This document shows positions 10,719 to 18,839 of a stretch of 42,119 nucleotides of DNA, piece after piece. Position 1 is the stretch's first letter; every line of letters begins with the position of its first letter. Source of the DNA: Roridomyces roridus (Eukaryota > Basidiomycota > Agaricomycetes > Agaricales > Mycenaceae); NCBI GenBank assembly GCA_029378245.1, contig JARKIF010000250.1, forward strand, positions 1-42,119, in the 5' to 3' direction. Below the pieces are notes generated by a model. The model made no database searches and was not told the DNA's origin. It saw only the letters and a list, made by a program, of their open reading frames with translations. The translations under genes were made by a program, and so were the position numbers.

Positions 10719-10907
10719 CGAAGATGTATGTACGGAGCCACACTTTATGCAACTGCTCTGGCCCATATTTCAACGGTATATAGTAGAACAGCGGCATTAC
10801 CGTTTTGGGCTTGCGATTGTTGGTTCCTTAGTCATTCATTACATACGTCATCACTCTTCCCTTCCCACCTCCATCTTCCTCCGCGCGCGACACCTTACTC
10901 GCCCGCC

Positions 10908-11827
10908 ATGTCTGCAATTAGCAAGGAGATTAGTTCTCAGATCGTCAAATACACCAACGGCCCCGACTTCGCCCTTCCACTTGAGCCATTCGAAGACCAG
11001 GAGACGTGGACTTCTGCCCAGTCGTCTGTATTGCGCATGAGAGACGCGTTAGAATATGCGGGTATGTATGTCGCCCTGTTTTCCTCGTCGTGACTGACCT
11101 ATGGCTGGTCAGGATTCGGTGCTCTTACCTTTGCGCTCACACGTACCGTGGTGAACGCGTATGGCGGACTAGAGGAGGGAGTCGATGGCGGAATCTGTGC
11201 AGTAAGCTTCTCCATTCTCTTTTCACGCTTTCTGCTCATGTCTATCCTCAAAGACGCTCCACACCATCATCGTCAAGGAAGATGATGTGCTGGCGGCCGT
11301 CGTTGGCAAAATTCACCACGCAGGCGTTAAGATAGCCATTCCCGAAGGCTCCAGTGGAAAGAGGGGTTTCCTTCAGCTTGTTGGGGCGCTGTGGGCCGAT
11401 GCCAAGAGCACCGATCGGCTCACTCCGTGGCTCACCGAGCTTTTGACACCACTCGTGGCGGTCGTAATGAGGGCGAAAGCCGAATACTACGAGTCTGCCA
11501 CATTCGAGTGAGTTATTCGTCTCGTCTTCATGTGCGTATGCTCAACTGGCGTTTCAGTCATGAAGCCAAGCGCGCGCACAAGAAAGAGATATATATCGAG
11601 CAGGGTTTGTCCACACTCGGCTTTATCCATCCCCACCCTCTCAATGCCACCATTTCACAGATATCAAGTTCTTCAACTCGCTGCAAGATATGTTTCACCA
11701 AGGCCGATCTGCGCCAGCCCAGAACGTCACCGCCGTTGTCCCCGTACCCGCCAAAATCGACGACGGCGTTTCCATGAAAAGTCTTGAGGAGGCTCTCGAC
11801 GCAGACGGTGGCTTACTCGCTGATTAG
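10908..11827 (+). CDS. Family A gene (intact copy), unknown function
   Basis: Five exons (10908-11061, 11113-11201, 11254-11507, 11558-11604, 11661-11827) splice in frame to 236 residues. I do not recognise the family. N-terminal MSAISKEISSQIVKYTNG is followed by LPLEPFEDQETWTSAQS and a hydrophobic or helical part (FGALTFALTRTVVNAYGG). Exon 3 has a long helical section ending RAKAEYYESATF. Exon 4 is a short basic segment (HEAKRAHKKEIY). The tail is acidic and ends ALDADGGLLAD. No signal peptide is seen. The 170 bp before the ATG resemble the sequence before the family A relics in blocks L, R and T. A donor inside the last exon (11809) could instead remove the stop and join to an acidic DDDDD stretch at about 11873, but the phase does not fit without a base change. 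Confidence 0.65.
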
Positions 11828-12087
11828 CTTCATCTTTAATCCCTAATCCCGAGACCTGAACGAGCCACAGACCGACGACGACGACGATGCCACTTCCACC
11901 GCCACCGCCACCCCTACCCGCCCTCGGTCTAAAGCAGTACGTTCCCAATAGTTGCCCACGTTCTCACTTTCACCTCTTTCAAGGTTTGCCCCTCCACCGC
12001 TGCTGCAACTTACTCTCCCTTGCGTGCTCCTTTGATCGCGCGCAACCTCTATCTTCTAGGTGCGGTCATTTGAATAGCCGCTCCTGC

Positions 12088-12518
12088 ATGGCACTCACTC
12101 CGTCTCCAGAGGAGGAACCCCTTCTTAGTCGGGACCGCGCCCCCAGTGTCATCTCGGACTCGTTCCTCGCGTCACTTGGGCCCTTTGAAGAAGGTTTCAC
12201 GGTTTGCACGGAGGAGGAGGCGTATGGTGTGCGTCCCTTCTTGCGGCTATGTTATGTGCACGTGACTCAGACGTTTTCAGCTGGCCAGCAAGTCCGCCGC
12301 AGCTCCCGGTACGACTTCTTCCTGTCCTTCCGTCCGATGCACGCACTCACTCTTGGGCAGGTCTGGCGCCGGCAGCGACAATTTCGGAGAATGTTCCGGC
12401 ACCGTCGCCACCCCCTCCCACCAAAAAGCGCCGAATCTCGCCCAACGAGTCCCAGTCTCCCTACGGGCGCGCATCCTCGATCTCCTATCAGGGCACGCCG
12501 CCGCGTCTGAGATGGTGA
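12088..12518 (+). CDS. Small basic/Ser-rich protein, or C-terminal exons of the family A gene
   Basis: Three segments (12088-12228, 12281-12308, 12361-12518) with good GT..AG introns give an in-frame 108-residue reading. It starts MALTPSPEEEPLLSRDRAPS and contains PPPPTKKRRISPNESQS, which looks like a nuclear localisation signal next to phosphorylatable Ser-Pro sites, and ends GTPPRLRW. Sequence between 11873 and 12087 also has coding-like pieces (an acidic run then TATATPTRPRSK), so a 5' exon or a fusion to the family A gene is possible. I do not recognise a domain. Start codon uncertain. Confidence 0.4.
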
Positions 12519-13574
12519 TTTCTCTTCACCTTTGGCCTTCATTCTCTCCATCAATCCTCCCCTGCACCATGGCGACCTCTCCGATACGACCTGTTCTCCC
12601 TTTTTATTACTATACCACCACCACGGAATGATACCACCACATAGACATACGCATTTGTACGACCCGTCCCATTTCTCGATACACAGCATTGTAGATTACG
12701 TTTAGATCATGTACCCAACCAAACAGAATGTAGCGCGTTTCTCTCTTTCTTTCCCTTCCGATAAGCGCCTTGCTTTTGACTTTCATCTTCAAATCGTTCT
12801 TCAAGAGGCCTTTTCTCGTCTTGGACGTTGCTTGGGCGTCGTTTCGAATTCAATCCTAGCCGATCTAACTGGTACCCCAACTTCAAGCCCACTTCTGAAA
12901 TCTGAAATCCGCCGCCTTCAAAAACCGTGCTGGTTGCCCTCCACATCTTTCTCAGACGATTTTGCCACTGAAGACGGGGTGCACAGGTGGAAGAAGTCAA
13001 GGTAGGAGATTCTAGACTTGACATCGTCACGACGGCGACGCTTAACTAGCCCTGACTTTAGCACGATAACTAGGCACAAACCTGGCCGGTAAGCTACCAC
13101 CACGGAATTCACCTCCTCGAACTCGGAAGCATGGTAAACCCAGGTCGACCCAATCGTCAAATCAACGAACTAACCTCGTCAGCGGCGCTGTCGTTGAAGA
13201 ACATTTCGGTGGTGCCGGTCACGTCGTCCATGGACGCCCCATTTTCCGCGACGGGGAAATTCTGCTGGGAGACGAGTGGACGCCGTAGGCGAGGCTTTGG
13301 CCTGTGGGTCAGTTTAACGGTTAACCAACATCGATCCAACGACACGCCATCCCAGCTCTGGACGTCATCCATTCCGTCGCTTCCTCCTCCCCTCTACCAG
13401 TCAACGTGGATCTCTTCGTACCTCTGGATATCAAATTCTACCAAGCACACTCTTCGCTTTCTCTTTGTCTTTCCAGTAGACTTTGACGGGGAGTGGTATC
13501 TTTCCACGGTTTGTTTCATCGAAGCGATTGGTTATGGTGTCGTTCAGTGTGTCATTCCCTTTCTTCCCTCTTTC
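12519..13574. other. Gene-poor stretch with a possible coding relic on the plus strand
   Basis: No complete gene found. A plus-strand piece at about 13183-13280 reads EEHFGGAGHVVHGRPIFRDG and then ILLGDE. Another at 13359-13465 reads LDVIHSVASSSPLPVNVDLF and then PLDIKFYQAHSS. Both look like protein sequence, but stops separate them and no matching start or end is seen. A minus-strand frame (13160-12918) with EFEEVNSVVVAYRPG overlaps and could be the real one. I cannot decide between them. Confidence 0.3.
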
Positions 13575-13655
13575 TAGTTATCAGTTGGATACTCTAGCTT
13601 GTAGAGCGCAGTCTAGTTGGACATTGAACATATGAACTCCGTAACACATGCTAAA

Positions 13656-15043
13656 CTAAGCAACAGGATCCTTCGGTTTTGGACCCGGCAGTTTTGGATC
13701 CGGCACCGTTGGGTGACTCGGAATAAATTCCGTCCCGTTAGTATCCGCTTCGTACGCCGAGAGAATCAACTTGTAGATCCGCGTCAACTCGTCCTGAATT
13801 CCGATTAGTGTTCACCACGGGTTTGGCGACCCGGTCCGGGTCGTGGGTACGGGCCGCCCGGGTACGGGTTCGGGTCGAGATTCAACAACCCGGTCCAACC
13901 CGGTGACCCGTTTTCAACCCGTGGGCCGGAAAAATGGTTCTATAGGCTGTTGGGTCCCCTGCTTCAAGGGTCTAGAATGCAGCGGCACAATTCTTCTAAT
14001 TATCCAGAGCACGCCCCAAGCACGCCCAGAGCCAATTGTCAGCACCATCAGCGGCAATCACTGCGGCGGGATCCTCGTCACAAGCTCGGTTACTTACCTG
14101 AGGTTACCTTTGAGTCGAAGGCAATGATTGGGACAAGCTCGACATTGACATTGGTCAAGGACGAGTTGCGGGACGTCTTCGAGATGTACAAGGCCGCGTA
14201 CGACGACTGATGGTCGTGATGGGTCAACGGGTCCACGGGTCACCCGAGACCCGCCGTCACCCGCGGGTGAAATGGCGGGTAACCCGTACCCGGGGCGCAG
14301 GTCGGGGCGATTCGCGGGTACGGGTCCGGGTCGTCGTTGGACTACCCGCGGGTGACCCGTGGTGATCACTAATTCCGATTCTCGTCAGCATTCAAGAAAG
14401 TACATAACAGTTGAAACGAAAGACCCACATTACTCACAACGCCCCCATAGCAAGCCTGCACGATATCACTTATCGTATCCTTGTCGAGCTTAGACGTGTC
14501 GACAGAGCTGATGACATAGGCCGTGCTGATTACATTGCTGGTAACAGCCGCGAGCGCCGTCGAGGTAAATGTGTAGCAGACTATGTCGATGTCGATACGC
14601 ATGATGCCGCCAAGCTCACCGCAGGTTATAGCGTAGGCGCGGTGTTCGGATTGGTTGGCTGCCACGGCGCCCAGGACGGTTTCCATGCCAGCGTTGACGA
14701 TGGCAAAGACCCCTGCATGGACAAGTTCAATTACGGGATTCAATTCAAGTGAACTGCACGCACCATCGAGGATATCACCCTTGGCGAACGCAGTTACCGT
14801 ACTACTGCTCACGGCGTTCTTCACATTCTCCCCCGTCTGCGTCACCTTGGCGTGGACGACATGATCGCTGGACAGAATCTTGTTGATTGGGAATGGGGTG
14901 TTGTCCGCCGTGCTCTTCACCTGCCCGATAAAGTTGTCGTACTTGAGCTCCGCCACGGTGAGGAGCGCGGTGAGCTGGTCTTGCGCCTGGGCTTTGAAGC
15001 CGTCGCCCTGCTCCTTGACGAGCGAACTGATGCTTGAGCCCAT
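13656..15043 (-). CDS. Family B gene 2 (block R), transposon in intron 2
   Basis: Exons on the minus strand (15043-14764, 14712-14429, 13793-13656) join to an intact 233-residue protein starting MGSSISSLVKEQGDGFKAQ. It shares all landmarks with B1: YAITCGELGGIMRIDIDI, NVISTAYVISSVDTSKLD and ILSAYEADT. The tail is shorter than in B1, with one VPDPKL unit and PGPKPKDPVA. Intron 2, 65 bp in the other copies, is 635 bp here because of a hAT-like element, but donor and acceptor are unchanged, so the gene could still be spliced. Function unknown. Confidence 0.8.
13806..14371. mobile_element. hAT-type non-autonomous element, 566 bp
   Basis: Terminal inverted repeats TAGTGTTCACCACGGGT and (read in reverse) TAGTGATCACCACGGGT differ at one position. 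An 8-bp direct duplication ATTCCGAT flanks it at 13798-13805 and 14372-14379. Short TIRs starting TAGTG with an 8-bp duplication fit the hAT superfamily. Subterminal regions are rich in ACCCG/CGGGT units. An internal frame ends ELRDVFEMYKAAYDD (about 14160-14208), possibly a transposase scrap. The insertion lies within intron 2 of family B gene 2, and the other two B genes give the empty site. Confidence 0.85.
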
Positions 15044-15087
15044 GGTTCCGAGGTAGGTCAGTGTTTGAACAAGAAAGAGTCGTATTT

Positions 15088-15096
15088 CTTTTTATA
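15088..15096 (-). promoter_or_regulatory. TATA box of family B gene 2
   Basis: TATAAAAAG on the minus strand, 44 bp before the B2 start codon, followed by a conserved ACGACTCTTTCTTGTTCAAA leader shared with the other B genes. Confidence 0.65.
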
Positions 15097-15659
15097 CTCT
15101 GGGCCACGACCAAAACGCGGAGAAATAAGAACGCCGTGTCAGGTTCAGGCCAGGCCAGGGCAGAGTCAATGCCATGGTGCTACTTCATAATGAATGGCGC
15201 TCTCGGGAGCCTTATTTGGCCGGTGGCATATCGACATTTCTGATAGCAGCCACGTACCTATAGCGAGAAGATTAATGGGAGATTCATTGATCAATATTAT
15301 AAGACGTGCAGAATGCTTCAACATTCCGTGTACCAGAAAGAAAGAATGGAGGCAAATATGTCATTGAAGCCCAGTCGGGAGCCGCGGTGGGGCACAAGTG
15401 ACAAAGAACGTCGGTGTCATTCGCATCAAGCACATCCCCAAAAAGCTGAAAGAGGCCTGTCTTGACCTCCCGTTGGTCCTAAGGAATCTCGATATCGTAG
15501 CGGATTTGGCCCAATACGGCGTTCAGCAAGTGAGTACGTTTTTGGAGAACTTCAGAAAGTGACAGGAACGGGAGGTGCGCCAGGGGAAGTCCAGAGGGTT
15601 CCCGTTACAATCGCCTGCGACGTGCGTGGGGCCGTGGGCCACGTAAAACCGCCTTTCGC

Positions 15660-15850
15660 AAGTCAGCAGAAGCTTTGAGAAAGATGGCGAGAGACGCACC
15701 GGAGTACTCCAAACCGTTTCTAATTCGCACTAGGCATGACTGCGCCGTTGTCCCCTTCTCGTCGGTCTTGATTGGCCGAGGAAGGCGTACTTACTCCATC
15801 GGGGACGTGTTCGAGAATCTGTTACTTGAAGGTCTCTCGATTCATCAAGC
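15660..15850 (-). pseudogene. Decayed 5' fragment of a family A gene (block R)
   Basis: The minus strand reads LPRPIKTDEKGTTAQS, LVRIRNGLEYSGASL and AIFLKASAD, parallel to the relics in L and T and to exon 1 of the gene at 10908. Frames break on both sides and the start region (ATGACGCCCGCTTGA) is interrupted by a stop. Confidence 0.55.
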
Positions 15851-16085
15851 GGGCGTCATCGCAGCGAGCAGTGGGTACCGCACGCGATGGTGGTGAAAAG
15901 ACAAGAGTGATTGATACGTAATTGCCGAGTCGGCTGGCATCCAATCAACAATCGCAAGCCCAAAATGGGAATACCGCCGTATGCGAGCTTTCTGAGTCCT
16001 GACCGTGCAAAATCGGATCGAAATACTATGCGGCAGCTGCGTCTCAGAGTAGCTGCATAAAGCCTATAATCGTTGAGTTATGTCA

Positions 16086-16172
16086 CCGACTCCCTGGCTC
16101 AGTGGTAAACAATGTTTCCCTGAGATCGAACTCGCAGTCTTAGGGCTGGGGTTCGATTCGCTGGGGAGGAAG
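16086..16172 (+). repeat. tRNA-like element, copy in block R
   Basis: CTCCCTGGCTCAGTGGTAAAC (A-box-like) and GGGGTTCGATTCGCTGGGG (B-box-like), as in block L, with T-rich runs near 16240-16265. Compared with L, the 7-bp internal stem is weakened (CCCTGAG against CTTAGGG). Confidence 0.55.
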
Positions 16173-16815
16173 CCAATACTACTCCTCTGGATAATACTGC
16201 GCGCGGCTTATGTTTTGCTGAATGGACGGTCTGGACCTTTCCTGCTTTTTTTCCAGCATTTTTTGTCAAGCATTTCGACTCTTCGAGTGGTCGTCTATCG
16301 TGATCACACAACACTCATGATCATTTCTAACTGCTGATCAAACCTTCCGATGGAATCCGTTCCTGAGCTGAACCCGTCAAATAGTTCAAGCTGTCAATAC
16401 TCAAAAGTATGGGCGACTCCACGAAATGAATTTCAAATGCACAACGCATACTTTCACTGCTTTCGACATCGATCGCAATGGTCGTTTGAGTATGGGTGAT
16501 GGAAAACGCTGCCAGAAGCGCGCAGGGGGGAGAGCCTTCATGTCCAAGCGTTTGGGGAAGGGTGACCCAATCTGAACCTTCGAATTCTATGTACCCTCAC
16601 CTAGTCTCGCACGTCTTGAGGCCAGTCCGTAGTAACTTCTCTAGGTGCCATTGAGCCTTTCAAACGCCACCAGCGTCGTCAAGCGTCGATTTTATTCCAA
16701 GAGGATCATGGGTGTCGAGTCCAAGTGTGAATGCCGATGATGGCGCATCAATGACCAGTAATGAATTCCGAATGCACAACGGATAGAGTTTCCTTACTCT
16801 CGCGAGTGATCGTAT

Positions 16816-16908
16816 TCCCTCTCAGCTCAGTTGGTAGAGCGCGTCACTAGTATAGCTGCCGCGCAACTGTGTTATGACGAGGTCAGTCGTTCAAATCGGC
16901 TAGCGGGA
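16816..16908 (+). tRNA. tRNA-Thr (anticodon AGT) with 21-bp intron
   Basis: Cloverleaf parts in order: acceptor TCCCTCT/AGCGGGA (one mismatch), D-arm GCTC/GAGC, anticodon stem CGTCA/TGACG with loop CTAGTA..A, variable AGGTC, T-arm AGTCG-TTCAAAT-CGGCT. The 21-bp intron (16853-16873) follows position 37, the canonical nuclear tRNA intron site. Six Ts follow at 16926. Anticodon AGT reads ACU (Thr). The acceptor mismatch is shared by the copy at 26827. Confidence 0.85.
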
Positions 16909-16925
16909 ACTCTGCTGTTGTAGAC

Positions 16926-16931
16926 TTTTTT
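16926..16931 (+). terminator. Pol III T-run terminator of the tRNA-Thr gene
   Basis: A run of six T begins 18 bp after the tRNA 3' end; no earlier run of four or more T is present. Confidence 0.6.
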
Positions 16932-17353
16932 CACCTCTGCACAACAACCAACTTCTACAATCCACTTGGTTCGCCAGAGGGTTCCGTGGGCCGGGATCTC
17001 ATCTCGGAGGACTTGACGCTATTCCGCGCAACGCTAGTACTACTTCGAATATGTCCGAGACGACGACGGATGCGCTGGAATATTGCATTTTACATCACGA
17101 GTGCAAGAACAACGAACCCTGGATGCACCGAAGCAGAGATGAATCCCAAGGAACCTGACGGACACGATCCACAGAAAGGTGGGAACCCCAACCTTCCACC
17201 GATGCGTCAACTATTTACTGTTCGGCTTTTCCTCTCCCTTGGCGCACATCACCAATTCCTGGATAAACGGTCCAGCGCAATGTGAATTCAAATGCAATAT
17301 CAGACAGTAACGTATGCACCACGAAATAAAACTAGATACCTCAATAACTTAAT
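16932..17353. other. Non-coding stretch between tRNA-Thr and the ankyrin/RING gene
   Basis: I see no gene. A 35-codon frame MSETTTDALEYCILHHECKN (about 17051-17156) is too short and unsupported. The region around 17300-17353 is AT-rich and is probably the 3' side of the minus-strand gene. Confidence 0.35.
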
Positions 17354-17875
17354 TTAATCTTCCTCTTCAAGCCGCTTCACCGCGTCAAACGCACTGTTCA
17401 TCCGGGCAAAATCAATAGCAGCCCAGTTTTTATCGCTCTTGATATGCTTGTCTGCACCAAGTCTGTATGTATTTATCTGCCAGTCAGAAAACAAGAAACA
17501 ACGGAGTAGAATTGGAATCCGCAGGACCTAAGCAAGAGATCTATAGCTTGAACATCGTTCTTCAGAGCGCTCAGATGAAGCGGCGTGAAACCGCCTTCCG
17601 GAGATCGATAATTGACGTCGATTTTACCGGGGCCGGTGAGGAGTTCGTGTTCGACAATGTGGAATTGTCGGCCGGCGAGCATGTCCATTAAGATTTGCTG
17701 CTTGGCGATTCGGATGGTGTCGAAGAGCTTCTCGACGTCGTCGGTCATGTCTGTGAGGCCCTGGAGTGGCGATTAGAGCTACGAGGTGTTCAGAGAACTG
17801 AAGACGAACCTCATGGCCGGCAGTTGTGGTCGCCAATACACTGTACTGTCCCTCGTTTAAAACTGTAAACGGAGA
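17354..17875 (-). CDS. Ankyrin-type repeat segment, probably the 3' part of the RING gene
   Basis: Minus-strand exons about 17875-17810, 17760-17528 and 17462-17354 splice in frame. They read NEGQYSVLATTTAGHEG, MTDDVEKLFDTIRIAKQQIL, IDVNYRSPEGGFTPLHLSAL, KNDVQAIDLLLRLGADKHIK and SDKNWAAIDFARMNSAFDAV, ending RLEEED. GFTPLHLSALKNDVQAIDLLLRLGAD is a clear ankyrin repeat and the next unit is a partial one. No convincing start codon or promoter precedes it. Its frame opens exactly where the RING frame stops, one base out of register, so a continuous RING-ankyrin gene with a 1-bp loss near 17860 is more likely than a separate gene. Confidence 0.6.
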
Positions 17876-18693
17876 TTAGACGGCGACAAGGTGAAAGTTG
17901 CATCCCTACTGTTTGATCGACATGACGGACAGCAAGGGCGCAGATTAAAAGGGGCGCGTATAAGAAATCTCATGTAACAAAAATAATGAAAGTCGTGGTG
18001 GCAGCTTGTCTTGAGACAGTGGATGGGTTGGTTTTGTTCTGTCGCGAATGTTGCGCATCCAAGAGGCAGCGGACATAGACCGCAAGAGGCAGTGAGGTGG
18101 GCCGGGACTACAGCAGCAGGCTGTGCCACGGGAAGCGGGAGCCGTGGAACTGCTGCAGAGTCGCTGATTGGTGTACTCGGGTGTCGCAATGGAAGGGGAA
18201 CGCATGGTTTCCGAGCATTTGAGGAGGAGGAGGAGTCGCTATCGTCGCCGTCTTCGGAAGGTCTCTGACAATTTGCCCAAATCAGCCTACATATACAGAT
18301 GGCGCTTTCGAGCACGCACCTTCCTCTTGGGATTGGGAGGAGGTTTTCCACCAGTGGACTTCCGAGCGACCTGACTCTTCTTTCTACTTGAGCCAGGGCT
18401 GCTGCTTCGTGACTTGGGAACTGAATACACGAAATTCGGGAAAAAAAGACGAGCTTACTGGAGTGCTTTCGTCAGGCCGCCGAGGAGGCTTGCCACCGGT
18501 GGATTTACGCGCTACCTGACTTTGACGTCGATGTTTTTCCGTGGGCGGAGAGCGGGGAGGTGGAGGTGGTGGCACCGTCTGGAAAACCTCGTCCAAAAAC
18601 TGGAGACCATGTCATTTTGACATTCGTGCATTCGGGCGAGACACGTACTGTCCGCGGGTCGATGACGGGTGCTTTGCTGCGATGTGGAGGCAT
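17857..18693 (-). CDS. RING-H2 protein with two histone H3-tail-like motifs
   Basis: Four minus-strand exons (18693-18649, 18599-18459, 18412-18320, 18264-17857) give 228 residues before a stop. Residues 43-54 (QVARKSTGGKPP) and 76-87 (the same twelve residues) copy positions 5-16 of histone H3 (QTARKSTGGKAP) except for T to V and A to P. Between and around them lie PPPPPP, SRSSSPGSSRKK and NPKRK, then an acidic Ser run (about 97-109). Residues 154-208 fit a RING-H2 finger: C154-x2-C157, C181-x-H183-x2-H186-x2-C189, C205-x2-C208. A RING-H2 suggests an E3 ubiquitin ligase; with the basic stretches, a nuclear role is an inference. The stop at 17857-17859 is probably a frameshift, because ankyrin-type sequence follows at once in the next frame. 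Confidence 0.7.
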
Positions 18694-18839
18694 GGAAGAC
18701 AGTGAAAAGATATCACATAGGGCTCTTGGCCAGGATCGAGATGGGAGACGAGAGAAGAAGCGCGGTGTTTGTACCGATTTTGTTCTGACGTTACCCGAAG
18801 CTCCGTTCCGACCACCATCTACCCCGCACTACTCTCAGT

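Larger units (their letters stand above)
13575..16760 (-). repeat. Repeat block R, right arm of the inverted repeat
   Basis: Inverted relative to block L: family B gene (minus), family A relic (minus), tRNA-like element (plus), then GATGATGGCGCATCAATGAC at about 16737, mirroring the L start. It continues to a tRNA-Thr gene at 16816, as block T does. The arms are separated by about 4.2 kb. Compared with L it lacks the 353-bp MITE and carries a 566-bp hAT-like element. Confidence 0.85.

Noticed and set aside
11887..12510. 207-codon Pro/Arg-rich frame
   Set aside because: It reads through good introns at 12229-12280 and 12309-12360, and the alternative spliced frame gives a better protein.
14411..14752. 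113-codon frame antisense to family B gene 2, conserved antisense to B3 (28649-28990)
   Set aside because: Conservation follows from that of the B coding strand; the reading crosses the B intron and is absent from B1 at the same length.
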